Below are positions 39,256-49,282 of a stretch of DNA of 64,000 nt, piece after piece; position 1 is the first letter of the stretch; each line of letters starts with the position of its first letter. The stretch is from positions 1 through 64,000 of the forward strand of contig JAAYHB010000015.1 in NCBI GenBank assembly GCA_012727435.1, written 5' to 3'. The notes under the pieces are model-generated. The model was not told where the DNA came from and did not search any database. It saw only the letters and a program-made list of their open reading frames with translations. A program made the position numbers and the translations under genes. The stretch is from Clostridiales bacterium. GTDB taxonomy: Bacteria > Bacillota > Clostridia > Oscillospirales > CAG-272.

Positions 39256-39825
39256 TCAGCCAAGAATCCCGTACCCCTCAAGCAGGATTTTTATGCCGAT
39301 GAGAATCAGGATAATTCCGCCGGCAAGCGTCGCCCCCCGCTTGTATTTTGCGCCGAACCTGCAGCCTATAGCCACCCCTGCAACACACAAAACCATGGTA
39401 ACAAGTCCGATTGCCGCCGCGGCCTGCCAGACGTTGATTTTAAAAAAGGCGAAGGTAATTCCGACGGCCAGCGCGTCGATGCTGGTGGCGACCGACATGT
39501 AAAGCAGTTCCCTGTAATCGAGCTTTGTGCAGCATGCGCAGCCGTCGTCCTTGTCTTTTATCAGATCGACTATCATTTTGCCCCCGATAAAGACAAGCAA
39601 CCCGAAGGCGACCCAGTGGTCAAACGCCGTGATGTAGCGCTCGAACCGGCTGCCGAGCAGCCAGCCGAGTATCGGCATGATCGCCTGAAAGCCCCCGAAA
39701 AACAGACCGATGATAAGCGCCTGCGTGTAGTTTATCTTTTTCATACCGAGCCCTTTGCAGATTGAAACCGCAAAGGCGTCCATAGAGAGCCCCAGTGCAA
39801 TGCCGAGAAGCTCAATTTGCCCCAT
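39256..39825 (-). CDS. mntP: Manganese efflux pump MntP
   Basis: ELLGIALGLSMDAFAVSICKGLGMKKINYTQALIIGLFFGGFQAIMPILGWLLG; second repeat SVATSIDALAVGITFAFF. Confidence 0.95.
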   Translation of the reverse strand: MGQIELLGIALGLSMDAFAVSICKGLGMKKINYTQALIIGLFFGGFQAIMPILGWLLGSRFERYITAFDHWVAFGLLVFIGGKMIVDLIKDKDDGCACCTKLDYRELLYMSVATSIDALAVGITFAFFKINVWQAAAAIGLVTMVLCVAGVAIGCRFGAKYKRGATLAGGIILILIGIKILLEGYGILG

Positions 39826-39858
39826 TATATCTTACAACCTCCGCTTTTCCGCCTGCAT

Positions 39859-40040
39859 AAAAAAACATGCATGGCAACGCCATAACATGAGTCTTGTCAA
39901 TTATTAAAGCGGTGTGATGCCGCTTTAACTAGGCAAGCCAGGCAGGCATTGACTCGGCTCCGACAATACTGGGGCACTCATGAATGCTGCCGGATTGTTG
40001 ACTTGCCGCATATTCCTATGCCAGCTACTCCCTCATGCAA
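39859..40040 (-). promoter_or_regulatory. yybP-ykoY-type manganese riboswitch with expression-platform terminator
   Basis: Minus strand begins CATGAGGGAGTAGCTGGC; closing P1 strand CTCATG at 39886-39891, then CATGTTATGGCgttGCCATGCATGTTTTTTT; directly upstream of mntP. Confidence 0.85.
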
Positions 40041-40163
40041 CCATCAAGTTCAATTATTATATCAGCCGCGCCCGACTTTGTCAACCTGAATATACCTTTA
40101 TTCAATATATGTCGCAATAATGCACAAATCACTCCAATTATTTGTTATGCTTATCTTTAATCA

Positions 40164-40192
40164 TTGACAAACCATGAAAATAATGCTACAAT
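40164..40192 (+). promoter_or_regulatory. Sigma-A type promoter for the HPr-like gene
   Basis: TTGACA-17 nt-TACAAT. Confidence 0.7.
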
Positions 40193-40279
40193 GTTTGCAT
40201 AGAAAGTTACCGGCGGGGCGGCCGTTTCCCGGCGGACTTAAAAATCACAAACACCGGCCCACTTAAGGAGGATTTGCAG

Positions 40280-40510
40280 ATGAAGACTATCCAGATTCAA
40301 TTGTCAACAATCCGTGACGTACAGGATTTTGTCGGTATAGCAACCGCATTTGACGGGGATATCGACCTCACCTCGGGTCGTTATGTCGTTGACGCAAAAT
40401 CCATCATCGGGATTTTCAGCCTTGATTTGCTCTCGCCCATCACTCTGAGAATTCACTCCGGGGACGCCGACAAACTCATAACCCAGCTCGACCGCTTTAT
40501 CGTAAAATAA
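40280..40510 (+). CDS. HPr-like domain protein lacking the phosphorylatable histidine
   Basis: MKTIQIQLSTIRDVQDFVGIATAFDGDIDLTSGRYVVDAKSIIGIFSLDLLSPITLRIHSGDADKLITQLDRFI; HPr-like pattern with KSIIGIFSLDL but no GLHARPA. Confidence 0.7.
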   Translation: MKTIQIQLSTIRDVQDFVGIATAFDGDIDLTSGRYVVDAKSIIGIFSLDLLSPITLRIHSGDADKLITQLDRFIVK

Positions 40511-40530
40511 CAGTAAGACTCGATACTCCG

Positions 40531-40560
40531 ATCAGAAGCCGCGGGGCTCTGCCCCGGGCT
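40531..40560 (+). terminator. Intrinsic terminator after the HPr-like gene
   Basis: CCGCGGGGC-tct-GCCCCGGGCTTTGTT. Confidence 0.6.
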
Positions 40561-41172
40561 TTGTTCGTGTTTGAAATTCTAAATTGCCCTAAATAAGGAT
40601 TCGGCTGCAGAGGCTCGGATATGCTCCGGGCCTCTTTTTTCGGCAACACTCAAAAAGCCGGTTAATAAACGCTGATTTCGGCTTTTATTTGCATGATTTT
40701 TTTCGTATGAAAACCGCCCGGCCGGCCGATATTATAATCTGAATAAAGTCCGATACAATTCGCCGGATTTTTCATGAAAAATCCAATTTTCATGGCATAA
40801 TAATGCAATTTCCGGTCAACAGTAATATCGGGTGTATTATCGCAATGCCCGCAAACTTCTGATTTACCCGAGGGAAGTCATGGTCGGCGCGGTGATATGC
40901 TGGACGCGCTTCATCGGCATGTCTTATTTGATTTGTCTTGGGGCACGGCAAAAGTATTATGTCATTTAGCTTTAAACAAAAATATACATATTTTCAGCCC
41001 CGGCAAAAAAAATATTGCCTTGCTCAAATAAATTTGTAAAACATCAAAGCCGCGCCGGCGACACAGATTATTATCGGAGCATTCCGGCGGCATGCCGTAT
41101 GCCGGAAGAGGCCGGCAAAACCGGAAGCCGCTCCAGAGCGATTACAAATTCCCGGAACGAAGGTAAATCCCC

Positions 41173-42300
41173 ATGATTAACAAAACAAAAAAGGCCCAGG
41201 CTTTACTTGCTTCGCTTCTGATATTGATTTCGGTATTCACCGGCGCCGTGAAAGCCGGCGGCGGGGCACACGGCGAGAGCCTCGGAGAAGCACTTCTTGC
41301 ATCGGTTTATGTTAATGATTCGGTCTTTGCGGCAACAAAAAACCTCAATTCGATAAAGCTCTATCCCGGAGGAATGCCGTTCGGAGTCAAATTTTTCACG
41401 GACGGAGTGGTGGTCGTCGGATTCTGTGATATAAACAACGGCTCGGGCGCGCAAAATCCGGCATACAGCGCCGGCATCCGGGTCAAAGATATAATAACCG
41501 CGGTAAACGGCGAGCAGCTTATATGCGCGGCCCAGCTCACCGCCACTATCGAAAAATGCGGCGGAAAGCCAATTACCCTGACCTATAAAAGAGATTCGCG
41601 CGAATATACCGTCACCTTGACACCGGTTTACAGCGAGGCGGACGGCAGGTATAAAACCGGCATCTGGGTGCGAGACAGCGGCGCCGGCATCGGCACCGTG
41701 ACCTTCATTGTCCCACAGGACTATTCCTTTGCCGGGCTGGGGCACGGCGTCTGCGACAGTGAAACCGGAAATCTCATCCCCATGCAGCGCGGCATTGTCA
41801 CGGCTGTGACAATCAGCGGGCTGACCCGCGGGCTCCCGGGCGACCCCGGCGAAATCAAGGGTTATTTCAGCTCAGGCAAGTGCGGGACCCTGCTCGGCAA
41901 CACCGAATACGGCGTGTATGGCATACTCAACGAGCTGCCCCCCAACATCCCCGAAGGCCCCCTGCCCGCCGCCTCGAAATATCAGGTAAAAGAAGGCGCG
42001 GCCTATATCTGGTGCACTCTTGACACAAACACGGTAAGCAAATACACGGTCGAAATCTCGGCGGTAAACACCTCGTCGGACACAAACAAGTGCTTTACCG
42101 TGACGGTCACCGATCCGGCGCTGCTTGAGAAGACCGGCGGAATTATTCAGGGCATGTCGGGCAGCCCGATAATCCAGAATGGCCGCATCATCGGCGCGGT
42201 GACGCATGTGCTGATAAACGACCCGACCCGCGGATACGGGATATTCATCGAGAATATGCTCGACCATATGCCCGACCAGCTAAAGCAGCCCGTGCGGTAA
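41173..42300 (+). CDS. spoIVB: SpoIVB peptidase (S55 family, PDZ-containing)
   Basis: PDZ segment (NPAYSAGIRVKDIITAVNGEQL) and SpoIVB catalytic blocks (SFAGLGHGVCDSETG; GMSGSPIIQNGRIIGAVTHVLINDPTRGYGIFIENML). Confidence 0.93.
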   Translation: MINKTKKAQALLASLLILISVFTGAVKAGGGAHGESLGEALLASVYVNDSVFAATKNLNSIKLYPGGMPFGVKFFTDGVVVVGFCDINNGSGAQNPAYSAGIRVKDIITAVNGEQLICAAQLTATIEKCGGKPITLTYKRDSREYTVTLTPVYSEADGRYKTGIWVRDSGAGIGTVTFIVPQDYSFAGLGHGVCDSETGNLIPMQRGIVTAVTISGLTRGLPGDPGEIKGYFSSGKCGTLLGNTEYGVYGILNELPPNIPEGPLPAASKYQVKEGAAYIWCTLDTNTVSKYTVEISAVNTSSDTNKCFTVTVTDPALLEKTGGIIQGMSGSPIIQNGRIIGAVTHVLINDPTRGYGIFIENMLDHMPDQLKQPVR

Positions 42301-42382
42301 TAAATTAATAAACGCGGCCTTTGGCCTTGCGAATACTATAAAAAACTGAGCCGCCGGCGGCATTCCCCGGCGGCTTTTTGCA

Positions 42383-43036
42383 TTATTTTAATTGTTTCAT
42401 CAGCTTGTCTATATCCTTGTCGGCCCCGATAATCGTAACCTTGTCGCCCTGCGTGAAAACGCGGTCGGGCCGGGGAGAAACATCAACGACACCGTCGGCA
42501 CGTGAGACCGCCACGACGTTGACGCTGAATTTGCGTCGCAGCTCAAGGTCGACAAGGCTCTTGCCCTGCCATTCCCGGGGCACGGAAAGTTCAATTATCT
42601 TATATCCCGAAAACTCGATAAATTCGGTCACGTTGTCCTTTGTCAGCATATAGCCGAGCCTCTCGCCCATATCCTGCTCGGGGAAGACTATCATATCGGC
42701 TCCGATGCGCTCGAGCACCTTCCGGTGTCCTTCGTTGAGCGCCCTGGCAACCACTTTTTTCACCCCGAGCTCTTTCAGCATAATCGTGAGCAGCACGTTT
42801 GCATTGATATTCGTGGTCAGACAGACAATGGCACACTCGTAATCTGTGATGCCGGTCGACCGGAGCACCGACTCGTTGGTCGGGTCGCCTATAACCGCGT
42901 TGGTCACGATGTCTGCCATGGCGGTCACCTTGTCGGCGTCGGTGTCGATTATCATGACCTGGCAGCCCGATTTGGCCAGGGTTTCGGCAAGCGACTGACC
43001 GAACTTCCCGAGCCCTATGACGCAAAAGCTTTTCAT
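42383..43036 (-). CDS. Potassium uptake protein, TrkA/KtrA family
   Basis: SFCVIGLGKFGQSLAETLAKSGCQVMIIDTDADKV Rossmann NAD-binding domain plus TrkA_C. Confidence 0.95.
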   Translation of the reverse strand: MKSFCVIGLGKFGQSLAETLAKSGCQVMIIDTDADKVTAMADIVTNAVIGDPTNESVLRSTGITDYECAIVCLTTNINANVLLTIMLKELGVKKVVARALNEGHRKVLERIGADMIVFPEQDMGERLGYMLTKDNVTEFIEFSGYKIIELSVPREWQGKSLVDLELRRKFSVNVVAVSRADGVVDVSPRPDRVFTQGDKVTIIGADKDIDKLMKQLK

Positions 43037-43066
43037 ATTAATATCCTTCCTTTGAGAATTGCAAAG

Positions 43067-44419
43067 TCAGCCGATCAGCATATGGGCGTCGGGGTAGCTG
43101 ATTGTCGACCGGCTCTCGTGCAGATTCAGCATTACCGAATATGTCACTGTCAGTATTCCGACACGCCCGAGGTACATTAATAACATCACGATTGTTTTGC
43201 CCGTCGGACCGAGCGCCGGCGTGATGTCGAGAGTCAGCCCCACGGTACCGGCGGCAGAGGTAGCTTCAAAAACGGCTTCCATTATACTGCAGTTTATCGA
43301 GTTCAGAATTGCAAGTGTCCCAACGATTATTAATATCAGCTGAAACCCGACGACCGCCACCGCACGCATAAAATTTTCGTTTGAAATTTTCCGTTTGAAG
43401 AGCACAGCTTCTTTATTGCCGATTGAGACCGACCATATCGTATACAACAGCACGCCGACGGTTGCCACCTTGACGCCCCCGGCGGTCGACCCCGAAGCCC
43501 CGCCTATGAACATTAAAAGAATCGAGAGAAGCTGCGAGCTGTCAGACAAGTATGCCTGATTTATAGTTGAAAATCCGGCGGTGCGCAGGGTTACCGACTG
43601 GAATAGCGCAGCGAGCATTTTTTTCCCTGCAGGCAGGCTCCCGATTGTATTGGTATTATTCCATTCAAACACAGCGAAAAGTAAAGTGCCGCCGACAATC
43701 AGCACGGCGGTTACAATCAGCACAAGTCTGGAGTATACCGGCAGGCGCCTTTTTTTGATTATCCTGTCGGCAATGTCGTCCCAGACGATAAAGCCTATCC
43801 CGCCGATTAAAATCAGCAGCATCAGCGTGACACAGACCACAGGGTCGCCCCCGAAGTCATCCATCATTAGGCCGCCGCCCATAAGGTCGAATCCGGCGTT
43901 GCAGAAGGCCGATACAGAATGAAATATGCTCTTATATATCCCGTCCCAGAATCCGTAGCGCGGCACGAATCTTGTCGAGAGCAAAAGAGCTCCCGCCAGT
44001 TCAAAGCATAAGGTGCCCACCGCGATTCTGCGCAGAATGTCGCTGAGCTTGTCATACCTGCCGAGGTTGAAGGACATCCCGAGCAGCATCCGCTCCTTGG
44101 GGGTCACCGCCCGCCCGACCAGCATCGACAGCAGCACCGCCACCGTCATAAATCCCAGCCCGCCTATCTGAATCATGATGAGAATGACAATCTGCCCGAA
44201 TATGCTCCAGTGCTCTGCCGTGTCAAGCGTGACAAGCCCGGTGACGCAGGTGGCGCTGACAGCTGTAAATGCCGCGTCAAGCGGGTTTGTAAAGCTGCCG
44301 TCACTCGACGATACCGGCAGCATAAGCAAAAGAGAACCGGCAAGGATCACCAAAAGAAAACCGGCGGCAATAATGCCGGTCCCGCCTCTCCCCTTTCCCT
44401 GCCGGATTTTGCTTTTCAT
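43067..44419 (-). CDS. Potassium transporter, TrkH/KtrB family
   Basis: TAVSATCVTGLVTLDTAEHWSIFGQIVILIMIQIGGLGFMTVA; SGSTAGGVKVATVG. Confidence 0.95.
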   Translation of the reverse strand: MKSKIRQGKGRGGTGIIAAGFLLVILAGSLLLMLPVSSSDGSFTNPLDAAFTAVSATCVTGLVTLDTAEHWSIFGQIVILIMIQIGGLGFMTVAVLLSMLVGRAVTPKERMLLGMSFNLGRYDKLSDILRRIAVGTLCFELAGALLLSTRFVPRYGFWDGIYKSIFHSVSAFCNAGFDLMGGGLMMDDFGGDPVVCVTLMLLILIGGIGFIVWDDIADRIIKKRRLPVYSRLVLIVTAVLIVGGTLLFAVFEWNNTNTIGSLPAGKKMLAALFQSVTLRTAGFSTINQAYLSDSSQLLSILLMFIGGASGSTAGGVKVATVGVLLYTIWSVSIGNKEAVLFKRKISNENFMRAVAVVGFQLILIIVGTLAILNSINCSIMEAVFEATSAAGTVGLTLDITPALGPTGKTIVMLLMYLGRVGILTVTYSVMLNLHESRSTISYPDAHMLIG

Positions 44420-44523
44420 TCAGAATACGCCTACCCTTCTGGCAGATTGTCCCTTCCGTTTTATATATAGTATACCTTCAACCCCGATTTGTCAAGCCCC
44501 GATCTGGCAGGCGAAAAATTCGG

Positions 44524-46401
44524 CTATTGGTCGAATTGCGAGTTGTAGAGAGAACTGTAAAATCCGCCCGCGGCCATTAGCTGCTCATGATTTCCCTGCT
44601 CTATGACGTTGCCGTCCTTGACCACCAGTATCACATCGGCGTTTTGTATGGTTGAGAGCCGGTGGGCGATTATAAAGCAGGTTCTGCCCTTCATGAGCCC
44701 GCGCATCGCCTCCTGTATTTTGATTTCGGTGCGCGAGTCGACGTTTGAGGTCGCCTCGTCGAGTATCAGCATCGGCGCTTTGGGCAGCATCGCCCGTGCC
44801 ATGGTAATAAGTTGCTTCTGGCCCTTTGAGATGTTTATCCCGTCGTCTGTAATCATTGTGTTGTAGCCGTCGGGAAGCGACTCGATAAAGGAATGGATTT
44901 TGGCAGCCTTGGCTGCGGCAACAACCTCCTCCATCGTGGCGTCTTCCTTGGCATAGGTGATGTTCTCATATATCGTGCCGCCGAAAAGCCATGTATCCTG
45001 CAGAACCATGGTATAGGCACGCCTCAGGCTCTTGCGCGTCAGGGTCCTTATCTCTTTATTGTCTATGAAAATCCTGCCCGAATCGACGTCATAAAAACGC
45101 ATGAGCAGGTTTATTATCGTGGTCTTGCCGGCACCGGTCGGCCCGACGATGGCTACCGTGCTCCCGGGCGGCACGTCGATCGACAAATCGTGAATTATGG
45201 TTTTTCCGGGCAGATATCCGAATTTAACATGGTCAAGTTTAACATGCCCCCTGACATCGGTAAGTTCGGTGCTGCCCGAATAGCCGCGATTGCCCGGCTT
45301 CTCGGCACTAACCTCGTCTTCGGTCTTCTCGTCGATAATTCTGAAAACCCTCTCGGCGGCGGCCAGCGCCGACTGCAGGTCGCTCAGAATATTGGCAAAC
45401 TCGTTTATCGGGCCGGCAAACTTGCGGGAATACTGCACAAATGCCGTTATGCCGCCGAGCGTCATGAAGAACACCGACCCCTCGGCTATCGCGCCGCTCT
45501 GTGAGAACATGAAGAATATGCCGCCGAAGATTATCACAAAGGCAATAGAGAGGTTGTTTATAAAGTTTACTCCCGGACCGATTATCGCGCCGTGGTATTC
45601 GGCCTCATAATAGGCGTTGACCGCATCGGTGTTGCGCTCGTCAAACCGGCGGGTGATGACCTCCTCGCGGCCGTATGCCTTGATGACCCGCTGGCCCGAA
45701 AGCATCTCCTCGGCAAAGCCGTTCAGAATCCCCAGCTTTATCGAGCGCTTCTTGAACAGCGGCCTGATTTTTTTGCTCTTGTAACGCGTGAAGACAATCG
45801 AAGCCGGAACTGTTATAGCAAATATCCCGACCAGCGTGGGGGAAATCGATACCATCATGATAAGCGAACCGGTCACAGTTATGATACTTACGCACACCTG
45901 TATGAGGTCATGCGAGAGCGAGGCGTTGACGGTATCGACGTCATACGACATGTGACTGATAATATCGCCGGTTGCGTGAGTGTCGAAAAAGCTGACCGGA
46001 AGGTCGACCAGTTTGTCGAATATCTGCCGCCGCATGGTGTAGATGATCTTCTGGCTCAGCCTAATCATCACGACGGCAAGCATATACGAAAGCACCGCCG
46101 ACGCCGTGTAAAAGGCCAGCATCAGCCCGCAATAGTAAAAGACCCGATCAAGCTTTACCGGCTCGTCCCCGTAGCCTATGGCGTCAACCGCCAGTCCCGA
46201 CAGCTTCGGGCCGACCAGCGCCAGAAGGTTTGAGGCAATCATGAGCCCCATGGCCAATATGACCAGCCATTTGTGCCTGAGCAAATATCGAGCCAGCCGG
46301 AGAAGCACCCGGGTCTTTGTCTTTTTGTCTATTTTCTCCTCGGGCTTGGGGCTGTTCAGCGAACGCGAACGTCCGAGCCCGCCGCCGCCTCCGCCCACCA
46401 T
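44524..46401 (-). CDS. ABC transporter, fused permease/ATPase (MDR type)
   Basis: Type-1 exporter TM domain; Walker A GPTGAGKTTI; signature ISKGQKQ; Walker B MLILDEATSNVDSRTE. Start approximate. Confidence 0.93.
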   Translation of the reverse strand: MVGGGGGGLGRSRSLNSPKPEEKIDKKTKTRVLLRLARYLLRHKWLVILAMGLMIASNLLALVGPKLSGLAVDAIGYGDEPVKLDRVFYYCGLMLAFYTASAVLSYMLAVVMIRLSQKIIYTMRRQIFDKLVDLPVSFFDTHATGDIISHMSYDVDTVNASLSHDLIQVCVSIITVTGSLIMMVSISPTLVGIFAITVPASIVFTRYKSKKIRPLFKKRSIKLGILNGFAEEMLSGQRVIKAYGREEVITRRFDERNTDAVNAYYEAEYHGAIIGPGVNFINNLSIAFVIIFGGIFFMFSQSGAIAEGSVFFMTLGGITAFVQYSRKFAGPINEFANILSDLQSALAAAERVFRIIDEKTEDEVSAEKPGNRGYSGSTELTDVRGHVKLDHVKFGYLPGKTIIHDLSIDVPPGSTVAIVGPTGAGKTTIINLLMRFYDVDSGRIFIDNKEIRTLTRKSLRRAYTMVLQDTWLFGGTIYENITYAKEDATMEEVVAAAKAAKIHSFIESLPDGYNTMITDDGINISKGQKQLITMARAMLPKAPMLILDEATSNVDSRTEIKIQEAMRGLMKGRTCFIIAHRLSTIQNADVILVVKDGNVIEQGNHEQLMAAGGFYSSLYNSQFDQ

Positions 46402-46411
46402 AAAGCCGGGG

Positions 46412-48139
46412 TTAGTCAATGAAAGCACCCCCCATCTGTGAATTGCTGATTTCGCGGTAGACCTCGCATTCGCGCAGCAGTTCCTCATGCCTGCCCGCGC
46501 CGATAATCCTTCCTTCGTCAAGCACTATTATCATGTCGGCGTTCATCACCGAGCTGACGCGCTGCGCGACGATTATCGTGGTCATCCCGCCGCCGGCCTG
46601 AGCTATGGCGCGGCGGAGCTTTGCGTCGGTTTTATAGTCAAGCGCAGATGACGAGTCGTCAAGCAAAAGGATTTTCGGGTTACCGGCAAGCGCGCGGGTG
46701 ATAAGCAGCCGCTGCCGCTGCCCGCCGCTGAGATTGGTGCCCTTTTGGGTCAGCATATGCTGCCAGCCGTCCTCAAAGGAATTAATAAATTCGGCGGCCT
46801 GCGCGATTTCGGCGGCCCTCTCCATATCACAGCGTGAAATATCCCGTCCGAACTTCACGTTTTCCTCTATCGTGTCGGCATAGAGAAAGTCACTCTGCAT
46901 GGCAACACCGAACATGCTGTGAAGTTCGTGCTGCGGGATTGTCCTCACATCCCGCCCGTCGATAAGGATTCTGCCCGAGTCTACGTCATAAAACCGCATG
47001 AGCAGGCGCAGGATTGTCGATTTCCCGCTACCGGTCGCGCCGATGATCCCGAGCGTGCCGCCGCGCTTCACCGAAAAACTGATGTCGGCAAGGTCGTATT
47101 TCTTTTTGTTGTAGGAAAAGTAAACCTTATCGAATACTATGTATCCTTCGGGCCGGGGCCGGCGCGGGATAGCTGTTAGCGGCAGCACCGGCAGATCCTC
47201 GCCGGTATTCAGCACCTCAGCAATTCTTTTGGCCGATGCGCTGCTGCGGGTATACATGACAAACATCCGCGTGATTCCGAGCATCGCCTGCGAAATCATG
47301 GTAAAATACTGCGTGAAGGCGATGATTTTACCGGTCTGCGTCTGCCCGCGGTCGACAAGCAGCGCTCCGACCGAAATTACTGCTACAATACCAAGATTCA
47401 TTATTAAGGTCATGAGCGGGTTTGAGGCAGCCATGGTTATACCGGCCTTCTGCTCGACCTGCATCAGCGCCACATTTGCCTTGTCAAAGCGCCGCCGCTC
47501 GTAGTCGGATTTTGAGAGAGCCTTAATGACCCTGATTCCCTGCGCGTCCTCGCGGACCACCCGCGTCATGTTGTCGACAGACTTCTGCACCTCGGTATAT
47601 AGCGGTATGCCTCGCCTGGAAATAAAAAAGACCGACAGAGTTATCAGCGGCAGTATCGAGAACATGATAAGCGACAGACGCCAGTCGATTATCAATGTGA
47701 TAACAAGCCCGCCGAAAAGCAGAATAGGCGCGCGTACCCCTATGCGCTGTATACTGTTTAAGAAGCTGTGGAAATGGTAGGTATCGCTTGTAAGCCTTGA
47801 CTCAAGGCTGGGTATTGTGAATTTATCGACCTGCGCGCCAGAGAGCTGCATGGTCTTGGCAAACAAATCATGCCTGACAAGCCTGCTGGTATCGCGCGCC
47901 ACTTTTGATGCCATTCGGTTGGCCGTGACGTTCATTGTCACGGCGGCGAGCGCGCAGGCAATCATCAAAACGCCCCCGATAATGATCTTTCCGACACTTC
48001 TCTGAGGTACAATTTCATCAATTATGTAGCTTAAAATATAGGGTATAAAAAGCTCGACGAGGGTTCCCAGAACCTTAATGGTAAAACCCCACGCCATGCG
48101 CTTGTAAAAGGGTTTGAGATATCGTAGTAAGTACTTCAT
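46412..48139 (-). CDS. ABC transporter, fused permease/ATPase (MDR type)
   Basis: Walker A GATGSGKSTI; LSGGQRQRL; ILLLDDSSSALDYKTD. Confidence 0.94.
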   Translation of the reverse strand: MKYLLRYLKPFYKRMAWGFTIKVLGTLVELFIPYILSYIIDEIVPQRSVGKIIIGGVLMIACALAAVTMNVTANRMASKVARDTSRLVRHDLFAKTMQLSGAQVDKFTIPSLESRLTSDTYHFHSFLNSIQRIGVRAPILLFGGLVITLIIDWRLSLIMFSILPLITLSVFFISRRGIPLYTEVQKSVDNMTRVVREDAQGIRVIKALSKSDYERRRFDKANVALMQVEQKAGITMAASNPLMTLIMNLGIVAVISVGALLVDRGQTQTGKIIAFTQYFTMISQAMLGITRMFVMYTRSSASAKRIAEVLNTGEDLPVLPLTAIPRRPRPEGYIVFDKVYFSYNKKKYDLADISFSVKRGGTLGIIGATGSGKSTILRLLMRFYDVDSGRILIDGRDVRTIPQHELHSMFGVAMQSDFLYADTIEENVKFGRDISRCDMERAAEIAQAAEFINSFEDGWQHMLTQKGTNLSGGQRQRLLITRALAGNPKILLLDDSSSALDYKTDAKLRRAIAQAGGGMTTIIVAQRVSSVMNADMIIVLDEGRIIGAGRHEELLRECEVYREISNSQMGGAFID

Positions 48140-48267
48140 TATATCCTCATGCCGCGGCTTGCGGATTTTTCTTTCTTGGGGTCGGGGCCGACTGAGGTCC
48201 CGCCGGTTACATGTCAGCTCCTGCGCTACAGGTTTCCGAAATGCCGGGGTTCAAGCCGGCAGCAATT

Positions 48268-48723
48268 TCAGTGGTCGAGCGGTGAGTTTTCCTCAAATTC
48301 CTTGTTGACCGCGTCGGTCGCCCGCCGGGCAATTCTGTCGAGCATGGCGTTGAACTGCTCCATTTCCTCGTCACTGAAACCCTCGGTGAGGTATTCGTTC
48401 CAGTCTCGTATCAAGGCGGTCAACTCCGGCAGCACGTCATAGGCCTTTTGGGTGGGATAGACAAGCTGCTCCCGCCGGTCCTTTTCATTCTGCCTGCGCT
48501 CGACAAACCCTTTTTGCTCAAGCTGTGCCAGATGGCGGGTCACGTTGCTTTTATTGATGTAAATATGCCGGGCTATCTGCTCCTGCGACATTCCCGGATG
48601 CCGGCAGAGGGCCAGGATATAGCTGAGGTGGACGCCGCCAAGACCGGTGTCCTTAAGCTTTTCAGCACGGTACATCATGGCACAGCGGCTTATGATGCTT
48701 ATTTTTCTCATAAAAGACGGCAT
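48268..48723 (-). CDS. MarR family transcriptional regulator
   Basis: LALCRHPGMSQEQIARHIYINKSNVTRHLAQLEQKGFVERRQNEKDRREQLVYPTQKA winged helix. Confidence 0.94.
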   Translation of the reverse strand: MPSFMRKISIISRCAMMYRAEKLKDTGLGGVHLSYILALCRHPGMSQEQIARHIYINKSNVTRHLAQLEQKGFVERRQNEKDRREQLVYPTQKAYDVLPELTALIRDWNEYLTEGFSDEEMEQFNAMLDRIARRATDAVNKEFEENSPLDH

Positions 48724-48761
48724 GGAGAAATCTCCTTTTCCACTTTATATACAATAAAAAA

Positions 48762-48805
48762 GTTGCGTCCGCAACATATTATATCACACATCACGCCATT
48801 GTCAA
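48762..48805 (-). promoter_or_regulatory. marR promoter and overlapping operator palindrome
   Basis: Minus strand TTGACA-16 nt-TATAAT then GTTGCG-ga-CGCAAC (48775-48762) at the expected start site. Confidence 0.7.
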
Positions 48806-48956
48806 TAGTTTGTCATTTAATAAAATGCACCACACAGAAAAAACAGCGCCGCCTGCCGCCGGCCTGTCCGGCAGCTTTGTGCGGCGCCATTTCTGCAAAG
48901 TTCGTTTTAGTCTGTTTTGCCGGCAATTGAGCCTTGGCAAATTCCCGGCAGGGCGC

Positions 48957-49193
48957 TCAGCATGTGGCGCTGTTCATCCCCGACTCGCGCCCGACTACCT
49001 CGGCTATAATTTCCTTGTCTATTTCTGTAAAGTCATCATTTATCGACATGCTTCCCTGCGCGTTTTTTAAGGTTCCTGCCTGCTTGGCCCGTCTTGTGCC
49101 GTTACTTGATCTGCCGGCCGCATAGCCAATGGCTCCGGCGGCTGCAAGCCCCGCCGCAACCGCACCTATGGTTAACAAAAAATTGTTTTTCAT
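48957..49193 (-). CDS. Small membrane-anchored hypothetical protein
   Basis: MKNNFLLTIGAVAAGLAAAGAIGYAAGRSS TM segment. Confidence 0.5.
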   Translation of the reverse strand: MKNNFLLTIGAVAAGLAAAGAIGYAAGRSSNGTRRAKQAGTLKNAQGSMSINDDFTEIDKEIIAEVVGRESGMNSATC

Positions 49194-49282
49194 TTTGCTT
49201 CCTTCCTGCTTTTTCTGTTCTTACGGATATTTCAAGTAGCCGATGAGCATAAAAGCCCCGCATATAATATCTTGTCGCAATA

